Shown: positions 6,206 to 13,430 of the stretch, one piece after another | How positions within the stretch are numbered: position 1 is the stretch's first letter | How the letters are laid out: every line of letters begins with the position of its first letter | Source of the DNA: DAOUFU01 sp034429275 | GTDB lineage: Bacteria; Chloroflexota; Anaerolineae; Aggregatilineales; Aggregatilineaceae | DNA length: 13,508 nucleotides | Direction: 5' to 3' | Assembly: GCA_034429275.1 (NCBI GenBank) | Contig: DAOUFU010000114.1 | Coordinates: 1 to 13,508 of the forward strand | The notes under the pieces: model-generated | Seen by the model: only the letters and a program-made list of their open reading frames with translations | What the model was told of the DNA's origin: nothing | Databases searched by the model: none | Program-made: the position numbers and the translations under genes

Positions 6206-7513
6206 ATGACTGACGATCTGGCCGCCAAGTGTGAGCAGGCCATCCGCGCCCATCGCCCGCTGGACCTGGGCGTAGAATGGGCCGATGAGATGATCTTCCC
6301 GGTCTACAACGGCCTGTCGATTCGCAACCTGCCGCATACCGTCGTGCGCCTGCTCGATCACCGCTGGCACAACGGGCGGTTGGGGTCGTCGCCGCTCGAT
6401 GGGCGGCTGTGGACGCGCTTTGGCGACCGCGTCCGGCGGGTGGTGTTGTTCATCAGCGACGGCCTGGGCTGGCTGACCCTCAGGCAGATCATGGCCGACG
6501 ATCCTGCCACCGCGCAGGTGGTCGCCGACCTGACCGGCGACGGCACCTTCACGCCGATCACCTCGATCGCGCCCAGCACGACCGCCGCCGCCCTGCCCTG
6601 CCTGTGGACCGGGGCCGCGCCGGTGGGCACCGGCATGGTGGGCACGCGCGTTTTTCTGCGCGAATTCAGCACGATGGTCAACATGCTGCACTACACGCCT
6701 CACCAGGCGGGCCAGATGCGCCACGATTCGCTGGAAGACTGGGGCTTCGACTTCGAGACATTTGTGCCGCTCGAAACGTTGGGCGAGGCGCTGCATCACC
6801 GCCGCATCCCCACCACTGTGCTGCTGGATAAGAACTTGTTCAACAGCGGCCTGTCGCGCATCATGCACCGCGGGGTCAGCACCCACGCCCGCCATGTGGC
6901 CTATAACGACCTGTGGATCGTGCTGCGCGACTTGCTGCGCGAGACGCGCGGCGCGCGCTGTTTTGTTAACATCTACTGGAGCGCGGTGGACTCGATCTCG
7001 CACATGCACGGCACCACCAGCGAGCACGCCGTCACCGAGATTCGCCGCCAACTGCGCGACCTGCGCGATACGCTGCTGGCCGATGGAGTGGCCGATGGCC
7101 GGACGGTCGTCCTGTTCGCCGCCGATCATGGGCACACACCCACCCACGACCATATCCTGGCCGCGGACCACCCGCCGCTAACCGAGGCGCTGCGCTGCGG
7201 GCTGGGCGGCGAAACTCGTTTCGCCTATGCCTACCTGCGCCACGACTTCCGCCCGCAAGTCATCGACTATGTGCGCGAGCGGTTGGGGGATCGGCTGGCG
7301 GCAGTTCACCCGGCGGATGCGCTGGCCGCGGGCCTGTTTGGGCCGGATGCGCCGCATCCCGAAGCCGCCGCCCGCCTGGGTGACCTGATGTTGATTGCGC
7401 GCGGTCCCGCTGGCCTGGTCGAAAAGCAGCCGGGACCGATGACCCCGGTCAGCCGCCACGGCAGCCTGACCGAGCGCGAGATGCTCGTCCCGCTGATTGT
7501 GCGCGCGCTGTAG
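6206..7513 (+). CDS. Alkaline phosphatase superfamily / type I phosphodiesterase-like hydrolase
   Basis: A 435-residue protein of the two-metal alkaline phosphatase superfamily, resembling the nucleotide pyrophosphatase/phosphodiesterase branch, which hydrolyses phosphate mono- or diesters. The metal and nucleophile set is complete: D85 in FISDGLG, the Thr nucleophile in APSTTAAAL (T125 or T126), D262 and H266 in WSAVDSISHMHG, D307-H308 in FAADHGHT, and H418 in SRHGSLTERE. There is no signal peptide or transmembrane segment, whereas many relatives are exported or membrane-bound, so this one is probably cytoplasmic. The start is supported by GAGGA at 6192-6196, 9 nt upstream, and by the promoter at 6118-6145. 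The TPR gene follows after 66 bp without a terminator. Family is secure; the substrate cannot be read from the sequence, and phosphoglycerate mutase-like or sulfatase-like relatives are less likely. Confidence 0.85.
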   Translation: MTDDLAAKCEQAIRAHRPLDLGVEWADEMIFPVYNGLSIRNLPHTVVRLLDHRWHNGRLGSSPLDGRLWTRFGDRVRRVVLFISDGLGWLTLRQIMADDPATAQVVADLTGDGTFTPITSIAPSTTAAALPCLWTGAAPVGTGMVGTRVFLREFSTMVNMLHYTPHQAGQMRHDSLEDWGFDFETFVPLETLGEALHHRRIPTTVLLDKNLFNSGLSRIMHRGVSTHARHVAYNDLWIVLRDLLRETRGARCFVNIYWSAVDSISHMHGTTSEHAVTEIRRQLRDLRDTLLADGVADGRTVVLFAADHGHTPTHDHILAADHPPLTEALRCGLGGETRFAYAYLRHDFRPQVIDYVRERLGDRLAAVHPADALAAGLFGPDAPHPEAAARLGDLMLIARGPAGLVEKQPGPMTPVSRHGSLTEREMLVPLIVRAL

Positions 7514-7579
7514 CCGAACGACGACCCTTTTGGTGCGATTCCGCATCAAATGAAGTGGTATCAAGACGAAGGATGATCC

Positions 7580-9775
7580 ATGCAAAACCTATTCAACCGG
7601 CTTTTCGGAAGCCCCGCATCACCGGCTCCCGCCCAGCCAACCCAATCGCCCGCCCAGCAGGAAATGAACAACCTGCTCGAAACCGCCGCCACCGCCCTCG
7701 AACAGGGTTTTCACCAGACGGCGCTCGAAACCTACCAGCGCGGCCTGACGCTGGCCCGCACGCTCGATGATCGCCCGCACGAGGAACGCTTCCTCAGCGG
7801 CATCGGCGCAGCACACGCGGCGATGGGCCAGTTCGAGGCGGCAGCAGACGTCTTCGGCCAGGCGCTGGAGATCGCCCGCGACCTGCGCGATCCGCGTGCG
7901 CTGGCCCGCACCCTGAATAATCTCGGCTCGCTCCATGCCAAGCAGCAGGACTGGAGCCGCGCCCAGGTCTTCCACCAGGAAGCGCTCGAAGCCGCCCGCG
8001 AGACTCGCAGCCCCGACGTGATCACCATGACGCTCGAAAACCTGGCGAAGGACTACCTCAACCAGGATAACCCCAGCTACGCCCAGCACCTGCTCAAAGA
8101 AGCGGTGGTCATCACCCAGGCCGCCGGGCGCGCCGAGGCTGCCGCGCGCATCATGGGCGAACTGGGCGAGGCGACTCTGGCCGCCGGAGACCGCATCCCC
8201 GCGCAGAAGCTGCTCCAGCAGGCCGTATTCATCGCCGCGCAGACCGGCCAGCCCGATCAGCAGTTGCGCTGGCTGCAAACCCTGGCCCGGCTGGAGATGG
8301 AGAACCGCAACTACGCCCAGGCCGTCGAATACCTGCAAAACGCCGAAAATCTCGCGCTGCGGCTGGGATCGCAGCCGCCAGAGTTCTTCATGAACAGCGC
8401 GCTCGACCTCACCACCGCCTACCAGATGCTCGGCAACAGCACCCAGGCCGAGGAATATGCCACCCGCGCGCTGGCCCAGGCCCGCAGCACCAACAACCTG
8501 GCGCTGGAAGCGTTGGCGCTCACCCGGCTGGGCATGTCGGCCTACAGCGCCAACGATTTCGCCCGCGCCCGCCGCTTCCTCGACGAAAGCCTGAGCTATT
8601 ACGCCAACGAGTCGCTCTCGAATTCCGACGAGCACATCCAGATTCTGCTGGCGCTGGGCAACATCGATCTGCGCCAGGGCGATCACCAGGCCGCCACCGC
8701 GCGCATTCAGCGCGCTTTGGAACTGGCCCGCCAGCAAGAAAGCGCTCCGCGCCAGGCCGAAGCGCTCCACCTGCTGGGCAATCACGCCGCCGAACAGGGT
8801 GACCTGCGCGCCGCCCTGAATCATTGGAACCAGGCGTTGGGGCTGTTGGGTAATAACAGCTATGCCCAGGCCGCCCAGCTCCGCTGCGACATCGCCCACG
8901 CCTACCGCGAGAGCGGCGACTTTGAAGCGGCCATGGCCGAATACGAAAAGGCGCTGGTGCTGCTCAACCACATCACCCACGCACCGACGCGCGGCCTGGT
9001 GCTCTCCAACGCCGCCACGCTCTATACAGAGACCGGCGACATCGAGACCGCCCAGGCGTTTTTCGACGAATCCATCGAAATCGCCCAGCGCACCGGCGAC
9101 CGCTACGCCGAGAGTCTGCGGCTGGGGAACCTCGGCTGGTTCTACAGCCTGACCGACCGCCTGCAGAGCGCGGTAGACCGGCTGGAACGAGCGCTGGCCA
9201 TCAGCCGCGAGCTGGGCAACACCCTGCTGATCGCCGTGCAGACCAACAACCTCGGCCACAGTTATTACCGCCTGCACGATTATGAGACCGCCCGCACCCT
9301 GCACAAGCAGGCCATCGCCGCCGCCCAATCGCTCGATGCCGCCCGCTGGCTGGGCGTCTTCCGCTCCGACCTGGGGCTGACCCTGGCCGCGCTCAACCGC
9401 TTCGACGAAGCTGAGGAAAACCTGCGCGCGGCACTGGCCCTCAGCGAGCAGCAGAACGATCAATCCACCCAGACCCGCACCGCCGCGCGGCTGGCCGGGC
9501 TGCTGGCGGCGACCAATCGCCCCGCCGAGGCTGCCCCCCTGGCCGAAGACAGCTACAACCGCGCCCGCAAGATGCGCTTTACGCGCGGCATGGCAGATTC
9601 GGCGGCTGCGCGCGGTGCGGTCGCCCGCGTGTTGGGCGATTCCAGGGCTGCCGAGCAATTCCTGGCCGAGGCGCGCCGCCTTTACGAGGTGCTGCACGAC
9701 CCGACCTGGAAAACATTGATCGGCGCGGTGCAGCCCGGCAGTGCGCTCGCCTCAACCGAGCAGGCCGGGCGCTAG
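7580..9775 (+). CDS. TPR-repeat protein (MalT-type 40-residue repeats), scaffold of unknown role
   Basis: A 731-residue protein made almost entirely of tetratricopeptide repeats in the 40-residue spacing seen in MalT-like and kinesin-light-chain-like arrays (A-x-x-x-L-x-x-L-G, then G-D/N-x-x-x-A-x-x-x-x-x-x-A-L). About 15-17 repeats run from residue 30 to about 715. The N-terminus is different: a short hydrophobic MQNLFNRLFG segment and a Pro/Gln/Ala linker (11-28). There is no DNA-binding, NTPase, kinase, signal-peptide or membrane segment, so this is a free-standing interaction scaffold and not a complete regulator. The start is ATG 7580, with AAGGA at 7569-7573. It lies 66 bp after the phosphatase-family gene on the same strand, so co-transcription is likely. 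Partner unknown. The long open frame on the opposite strand here is a composition artefact. Confidence 0.85.
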   Translation: MQNLFNRLFGSPASPAPAQPTQSPAQQEMNNLLETAATALEQGFHQTALETYQRGLTLARTLDDRPHEERFLSGIGAAHAAMGQFEAAADVFGQALEIARDLRDPRALARTLNNLGSLHAKQQDWSRAQVFHQEALEAARETRSPDVITMTLENLAKDYLNQDNPSYAQHLLKEAVVITQAAGRAEAAARIMGELGEATLAAGDRIPAQKLLQQAVFIAAQTGQPDQQLRWLQTLARLEMENRNYAQAVEYLQNAENLALRLGSQPPEFFMNSALDLTTAYQMLGNSTQAEEYATRALAQARSTNNLALEALALTRLGMSAYSANDFARARRFLDESLSYYANESLSNSDEHIQILLALGNIDLRQGDHQAATARIQRALELARQQESAPRQAEALHLLGNHAAEQGDLRAALNHWNQALGLLGNNSYAQAAQLRCDIAHAYRESGDFEAAMAEYEKALVLLNHITHAPTRGLVLSNAATLYTETGDIETAQAFFDESIEIAQRTGDRYAESLRLGNLGWFYSLTDRLQSAVDRLERALAISRELGNTLLIAVQTNNLGHSYYRLHDYETARTLHKQAIAAAQSLDAARWLGVFRSDLGLTLAALNRFDEAEENLRAALALSEQQNDQSTQTRTAARLAGLLAATNRPAEAAPLAEDSYNRARKMRFTRGMADSAAARGAVARVLGDSRAAEQFLAEARRLYEVLHDPTWKTLIGAVQPGSALASTEQAGR

Positions 9776-9814
9776 CGGCCACGCGGCGATGGGGTTCACA
9801 GCCCCACATGGCCG
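9776..9814 (+). repeat. Stem-loop directly after the TPR gene
   Basis: Starting at the base after the stop codon, CGGCCA 9776-9781 can pair with TGGCCG 9809-9814, enclosing TGGGG 9790-9794 paired with CCCCA 9802-9806. No T-run follows at once; the nearest is TTTTT at 9840-9844. It may help to end or stabilise the transcript. Confidence 0.4.
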
Positions 9815-9846
9815 GGCATCGGAGACCATTTGCAAAGGCTTTTTGG

Positions 9847-10002
9847 GCCCTCATCCCGCGAACTCTAAGAGTTCGCTGAACTCGAAGAGTTCGCTGAACC
9901 CATTTGGGTTCGTTCCCCGTCTGCCTGTGGCAGACGAGGTAACGGGCTGGTTTTCCCTCGCCTGAGGGAGAGGGAACCGGCGTAAGCCGGAAGGGTGAGG
10001 GC
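9847..10002. mobile_element. Second hairpin-rich interspersed element, different family
   Basis: A 156-bp non-coding block opening with GCCCTCATCCC (9847-9857) and closing with GGGTGAGGGC (9993-10002), which are imperfect inverted ends. It packs six hairpins: GCGAACTC/GAGTTCGC 9858-9876; GAACTC/GAGTTC 9878-9892; GAACCC/GGGTTC 9896-9911; GTCTGCC/GGCAGAC 9919-9935; CCCTC/GAGGG 9955-9968; and CCGGC/GCCGG 9977-9990. The first three are tandem 18-19-bp hairpin units. A 9-bp direct repeat, GGCTTTTTG, flanks the block at 9837-9845 and 10000-10008, which could be a target duplication. The ends recall the CCTCACCCC ends of the element at 47-158, but the interior differs. The rest of the 9776-10148 gap holds the stem-loop after 9776, the CCTTTGGGTGCG motif at 10032-10043, and leader sequence of the next gene. 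Confidence 0.7.
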
Positions 10003-10119
10003 TTTTTGAATGGTCTCTCAATCAAAACAGCCCTTTGGGTGCGTTTTCCCTGTAGGACCTTCCCGTAGGACTTGCGTCAGATGGTGAATGCTGCTAGAGT
10101 GTAGATAGGGTAAGTGGGG

Positions 10120-10136
10120 CTGAGGCCAGGCCTCAG
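10120..10136. promoter_or_regulatory. Perfect 17-bp dyad before the first surface-protein gene
   Basis: CTGAGGCC (10120-10127) and GGCCTCAG (10129-10136) form a perfect inverted repeat around a single A, ending 12 bp before ATG 10149 and touching the GAGGGA ribosome-binding site at 10140-10145. It could be an operator. Alternatively it is repeat-derived: TGGGGCTGAGGCC at 10115-10127 matches the 13-bp element end at 11 of 13 positions. No good promoter is visible upstream; TTGCGT 10072 with TAGAGT 10095 is a weak candidate. Confidence 0.4.
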
Positions 10137-10148
10137 AGTGAGGGACCT

Positions 10149-11417
10149 ATGAATCGCCCGAAACTGGCGCTTGCTCGCCTGTCTATTTTGGCACTGCTGG
10201 CACTCATCGCCATGCCGGGGCCGCTCGCCGCACGCTCGGAGTCCGGCGCGGCGGAGTGCCCGGTTATCGTGCAGCGCGCGCTGGCCACCACCGATCGTTT
10301 GTGCGACGGTACGGGGCGCAACCAGGCCTGTTATGGGCACATCGCGCTGGAAGCCCAGCCGCAGCCGGACGTGAATGATTTTGTCTTCGTATCGGAAGGG
10401 GATCGCGCCCATGTCAGCGATCTCCAGTCGCTGCGGCTCAGCCAGATGGACCTGCTCACCGGGACATGGGGAATCGCACTGCTGCGTCTGCAAGCGGGCC
10501 TGCCCGATACCGCACCGGACAATGTGACCATCGTGCTGTTCGGCGATGTGACCCTGGAAAACCGGGGGCAAAGCCTGCCCGAAATCCCCGTGCAGTCCAC
10601 CAACCCCGCCGGGGTGAACATCCGCCGGTTGCCCGATGCCGCCTCTGACGGCCTGATCGTGGGCAGGCTGCTGCCCGGCGAACCGGCCTTTGCCGTGGGC
10701 CGCCTGGCCGATAGTTCGTGGCTGTACGTGCGCCACCCGCTGTCGGGTCACACCGGCTGGATTCTGACGCGGCTGCTCACCGTGGAGGGCGATCTCGACA
10801 CCCTGACGGTGTTCGAGCGCGACGCCACCTATTACGGCCCGATGCAGGCGTTCACCTTCCAGAGCGCGCACGACGACGCCCCCTGCGCCGAAGCGCCGCA
10901 GAGCGGCCTGATGATCCAGACCCCCGAAGGCAGCGCCAAAGTCACCTTTTTGATCAACGAGGTGGACATCCAGTTGGGATCGACCGTCTTCTTCCAGGCG
11001 GAGGCAGGCGGTGAGCTGGTCGTGCGCGTGGTGGAAGGTGGGGCCAATGTCTCCGCCGGTGGCCGCACACAGATCGCACCGGCAGGCACCGAGGGCGCCG
11101 TGCCGGTGGACGATGAGCTTCGCCCCGCCGGGCCGCCTTCGCCGCCCCAGCCCTACGACATGGACGACGTGGCCGCCCTACCAGTGACTCTGCTCCCGCG
11201 CGAGGGCGTGATCGCACCGCCCTACACTGCCGGGACATCCGGCACGATTCCGGCAGTGCCCGGCGTGAGTCCGGCAGTGCCCGGCACAACAACCACCGAT
11301 TCGAGCCTATCGTCCGATCTGCCCCCCGGCCTGATCGACAACCCCGGCCTGGATGGTGAACTACCGCCGGGTCAAGGGGGCGAGACTCCGCCAGGGCAGA
11401 CCAAGAAGGAAAAATGA
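10149..11417 (+). CDS. Secreted SH3b / FecR-like protein with proline-rich tail, paralogue 1
   Basis: A 422-residue extracytoplasmic protein of unknown function. Residues 1-28 are a Sec signal peptide (charged start, hydrophobic 11-22, ending PLAA); there is no lipobox. Next comes a Cys-containing domain (C37, C52, C61) with CYGH and LEAQPQPDV, running to FGDV at 131-134. Residues about 147-212 form a bacterial SH3-like module (NIRRLP, VGRL, WLYV, GWI). Residues about 252-320 resemble a FecR-type beta domain (INEVDIQLGS, VVRVVEGGANVSAGG). C246 is the fourth conserved Cys. From about 355 the chain is disordered and Pro/Gly-rich (IPAVPGVSPAVPG, LPPGLIDNPG, LPPGQGG, PPGQ), ending TKKEK. The cysteines suggest disulfides outside the cell. 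It is the tandem neighbour and paralogue of the gene at 11671. SH3b and FecR calls rest on pattern only; cell-surface attachment or ligand sensing is inference. Confidence 0.8.
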   Translation: MNRPKLALARLSILALLALIAMPGPLAARSESGAAECPVIVQRALATTDRLCDGTGRNQACYGHIALEAQPQPDVNDFVFVSEGDRAHVSDLQSLRLSQMDLLTGTWGIALLRLQAGLPDTAPDNVTIVLFGDVTLENRGQSLPEIPVQSTNPAGVNIRRLPDAASDGLIVGRLLPGEPAFAVGRLADSSWLYVRHPLSGHTGWILTRLLTVEGDLDTLTVFERDATYYGPMQAFTFQSAHDDAPCAEAPQSGLMIQTPEGSAKVTFLINEVDIQLGSTVFFQAEAGGELVVRVVEGGANVSAGGRTQIAPAGTEGAVPVDDELRPAGPPSPPQPYDMDDVAALPVTLLPREGVIAPPYTAGTSGTIPAVPGVSPAVPGTTTTDSSLSSDLPPGLIDNPGLDGELPPGQGGETPPGQTKKEK

Positions 11418-11448
11418 CCGGCCCATGCCCGGCCCTATATCGAAAATC

Positions 11449-11479
11449 AGTGCCGGGGTCCTATTCCCCGGCGCTTTTT
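11449..11479 (+). terminator. Intrinsic terminator of paralogue 1
   Basis: The core GCCGGGG (11452-11458) pairs with CCCCGGC (11466-11472) around a 7-nt loop and can extend to 11449/11475 with one wobble pair. Five T residues follow at 11475-11479. It lies about 30 bp after the stop codon, so paralogue 2 is probably transcribed from its own promoter. Confidence 0.9.
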
Positions 11480-11584
11480 CCACACGGATTTTTACGCTCT
11501 TCATGCTGGACGCGCCAAACCGGCCAAGTCTTGAGGACGAATTCACAAATACATAAGAACAACGTCAGGTAACCATCAGCAGTG

Positions 11585-11595
11585 TATGGTATGAT
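11585..11595 (+). promoter_or_regulatory. Weak candidate -10 region of paralogue 2
   Basis: TATGGT at 11585-11590 overlaps TATGAT at 11590-11595, which matches the -10 consensus at five of six positions, inside a locally AT-rich stretch (about 11540-11615) between the terminator and the gene. No good -35 lies 16-18 bp upstream. Downstream, a GTG at 11637 opens a five-codon frame ending at TAG 11652-11654, too short to call a leader peptide. Confidence 0.35.
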
Positions 11596-11670
11596 TAATG
11601 TCTAAACCAGAATATCGACCGGTAGGGGGTGTCCCCGTGAAATCGTTTGTTTAGAATATTCTGGGAACAC

Positions 11671-13311
11671 ATGATGAGACGTATACGAACCCTGCCTTTT
11701 ACCCTTCTCTGGATGAGCGCACTGCTGGCGGTGCTGGCTATCCCTGCCGCCGCGTACATCCGGGCGGAGGTTCTTGACCTGGAGTCACCCCACGCCGCGG
11801 CCAGCACTATGATCACCTCGGCACCCGAAGCCGCCGCTCCCGCGCGCTCCGACCCACAGGTTGAGCCGGTCGCCCTCGCGGCGGTGGAGAGCGCTGCCCT
11901 GCCCCAGGCTGATCCTGCCGAAAACGCGCTGTTCACCACCACGTCCAGCGCCGCGATCGCCTGCCCTGCGCTGGTCCAGCAAGCGCTTGAAATCACCGAG
12001 CAGGGCTGTGAAGGCACGCGGCGGAATGAGGTCTGCTACGGTCACAACACGCTCGACGCCGAGCCGCAGCCCGATGTCGAGCAGTTCGTATTCGACAGCG
12101 AAGGCGACCGGGTCAGCGTGGTCAAGATGCAGTCGTTGCGCCTGGAAGCCATGAATGAGGCCACCGGCGCGTGGGGAGTCGCGCTGCTGCGCTTGCAGGC
12201 CAGCCTGCCCGACAGCGCGCCCGATAACGTGACGGTGGTGCTGTTCGGCGATGTGGCCCTCTCCAACGATGCCGCCGATATGCCCACCCTGTCGGTGCTC
12301 AACGATACCGGCTACAACATCAACGTGCGCAGCACCCCCAACGAGAACAGCGCCATTATGGCCCACCTGGCCCCCGGCAGCAGCACGATCGCCAACGGGC
12401 GGCTGGAAGACGGCAAATGGCTGCGAGTCGCCGTGCCCGGCTCGGCAGAGAGCGGCTGGGTGCTCGCGCGCTTCGTGACTCCCAGCGCCGATCTCGCGTC
12501 GCTGGCGGTGGTCGCGCCCGGCTCGACTTCCTTTGGCCCGATGCAGGCGTTCAGCTTCACCAGCGGGTTGGACGATGCCCCCTGCACCGAAGCGCCACAA
12601 AGCGGCCTGATGATCCAGACTCCGCACGGCATGGGCCGCATCACCTTCTTGATCAACGAAGTGGACGTACAGCTCGGCTCGACCGGGTTCTTCCAGGCGA
12701 TGCCCGGCCCGCGGATGGCCGTATACGTGGTCGAAGGTTCCGCCAGGGTGACCACCGGCGGCGTGACCCATGTCGCCATTCCCGGCACCAGCCTGAACGT
12801 CCCGCTCAACGCCGAGGGGCATCCCGCCGGAGCGCCCACCAAGCCGCAGCCGTATGAGTTCGGTGCGGTTCAGGCGCTTCCCGTCACCCTGCTCCCGCGC
12901 GAAGTCACCATCCCGGAACCGATCTCCGAAGAGGCCTATGCCGCCTTCTACGAGACGCCCGCCTATGAGGAAACCGTCACCACCGTGCCCGACGCCGTGA
13001 CTGACCCGGCCCTCCCGGCAGATTCGACCGCCGCGCAGCCCGCGATCCCTGCGATCCCTGCGGTGCCCGCCGTGCCGGGCGTGAGTCCGGCCCAGCCTGC
13101 TCATCCCGCTCACCCGGCGAACCCCGGCCAGGATGGTGCCCCGCCGCCCGGCCAGGTCGATAACCCCGGCCAGGATGACACCCTGCCGCCTGGCCTGATC
13201 GACAACCCCGGTCTGGGAGACAGTCTGCCGCCCGGTCATGGAGGCAGCCCGCCCGGCCAGGATAAGAAGGATGACGGCAAAGTGCCGCCGGGCCAGGAAA
13301 AGAAGAATTGA
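11671..13311 (+). CDS. Secreted SH3b / FecR-like protein with proline-rich tail, paralogue 2
   Basis: A 546-residue paralogue of the preceding gene with the same domain order. A positively charged start (MMRRIR) and a hydrophobic segment at 9-28 give a signal peptide or N-terminal anchor. An added Ala/Pro/Glu-rich linker (about 32-95) precedes the Cys domain (C98, C113, C122, CYGH). The SH3-like module is at about 207-270 (INVRSTP, LEDGKWLRV, SGWV), the fourth Cys is C305, and the FecR-like part is at about 312-380. The tail (about 415-546) is longer: IPAIPAVPAVPGVSP, AHPAHPANPGQ, LPPGLIDNPG, repeated PPGQ, ending QEKKN. In the segment starting QSLRL, 31 of 41 residues following the Q match paralogue 1. 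The start is ATG 11671, or 11674 with better spacing from GGGAA 11663-11667; a TTG at 11647 is unlikely. Function unknown. Confidence 0.8.
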   Translation: MMRRIRTLPFTLLWMSALLAVLAIPAAAYIRAEVLDLESPHAAASTMITSAPEAAAPARSDPQVEPVALAAVESAALPQADPAENALFTTTSSAAIACPALVQQALEITEQGCEGTRRNEVCYGHNTLDAEPQPDVEQFVFDSEGDRVSVVKMQSLRLEAMNEATGAWGVALLRLQASLPDSAPDNVTVVLFGDVALSNDAADMPTLSVLNDTGYNINVRSTPNENSAIMAHLAPGSSTIANGRLEDGKWLRVAVPGSAESGWVLARFVTPSADLASLAVVAPGSTSFGPMQAFSFTSGLDDAPCTEAPQSGLMIQTPHGMGRITFLINEVDVQLGSTGFFQAMPGPRMAVYVVEGSARVTTGGVTHVAIPGTSLNVPLNAEGHPAGAPTKPQPYEFGAVQALPVTLLPREVTIPEPISEEAYAAFYETPAYEETVTTVPDAVTDPALPADSTAAQPAIPAIPAVPAVPGVSPAQPAHPAHPANPGQDGAPPPGQVDNPGQDDTLPPGLIDNPGLGDSLPPGHGGSPPGQDKKDDGKVPPGQEKKN

Positions 13312-13319
13312 GCCACTCG

Positions 13320-13351
13320 CGGGCGGGGATATCCTCTCCGCCCGTTTTTTT
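13320..13351 (+). terminator. Intrinsic terminator of paralogue 2
   Basis: CGGGCGG (13320-13326) pairs with CCGCCCG (13338-13344), followed by seven T residues (13345-13351). It sits 9 bp after the stop codon at 13311. A further hairpin without a T-run, GCCGGT/ACCGGC at 13362-13367 and 13377-13382, lies just beyond. Confidence 0.92.
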
Positions 13352-13430
13352 CGTTTGCCCTGCCGGTACATCAGCCACCGGCGGGGCGCGGATTTTGATC
13401 CAAATTGATCGGATATGCGGGTGAAAGACC

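Noticed and set aside
7619..9697. 692-residue open frame on the minus strand across the TPR gene
   Set aside because: It is the complement of a strongly supported TPR coding frame in GC-rich DNA. Its translation is Gly/Val/Gln-rich with no family features.
9741..9965. Small frame encoding repeated NSKSSLN over the second hairpin element
   Set aside because: The peptide repeat is only the translation of tandem 18-bp hairpin units; it overlaps the TPR gene end and has no plausible start signal.
11785..13371. 528-residue minus-strand frame across paralogue 2
   Set aside because: It is antisense to a gene conserved with its tandem paralogue and runs through that gene's terminator. Its composition (Gly, Arg, His-rich) is typical of a shadow frame.
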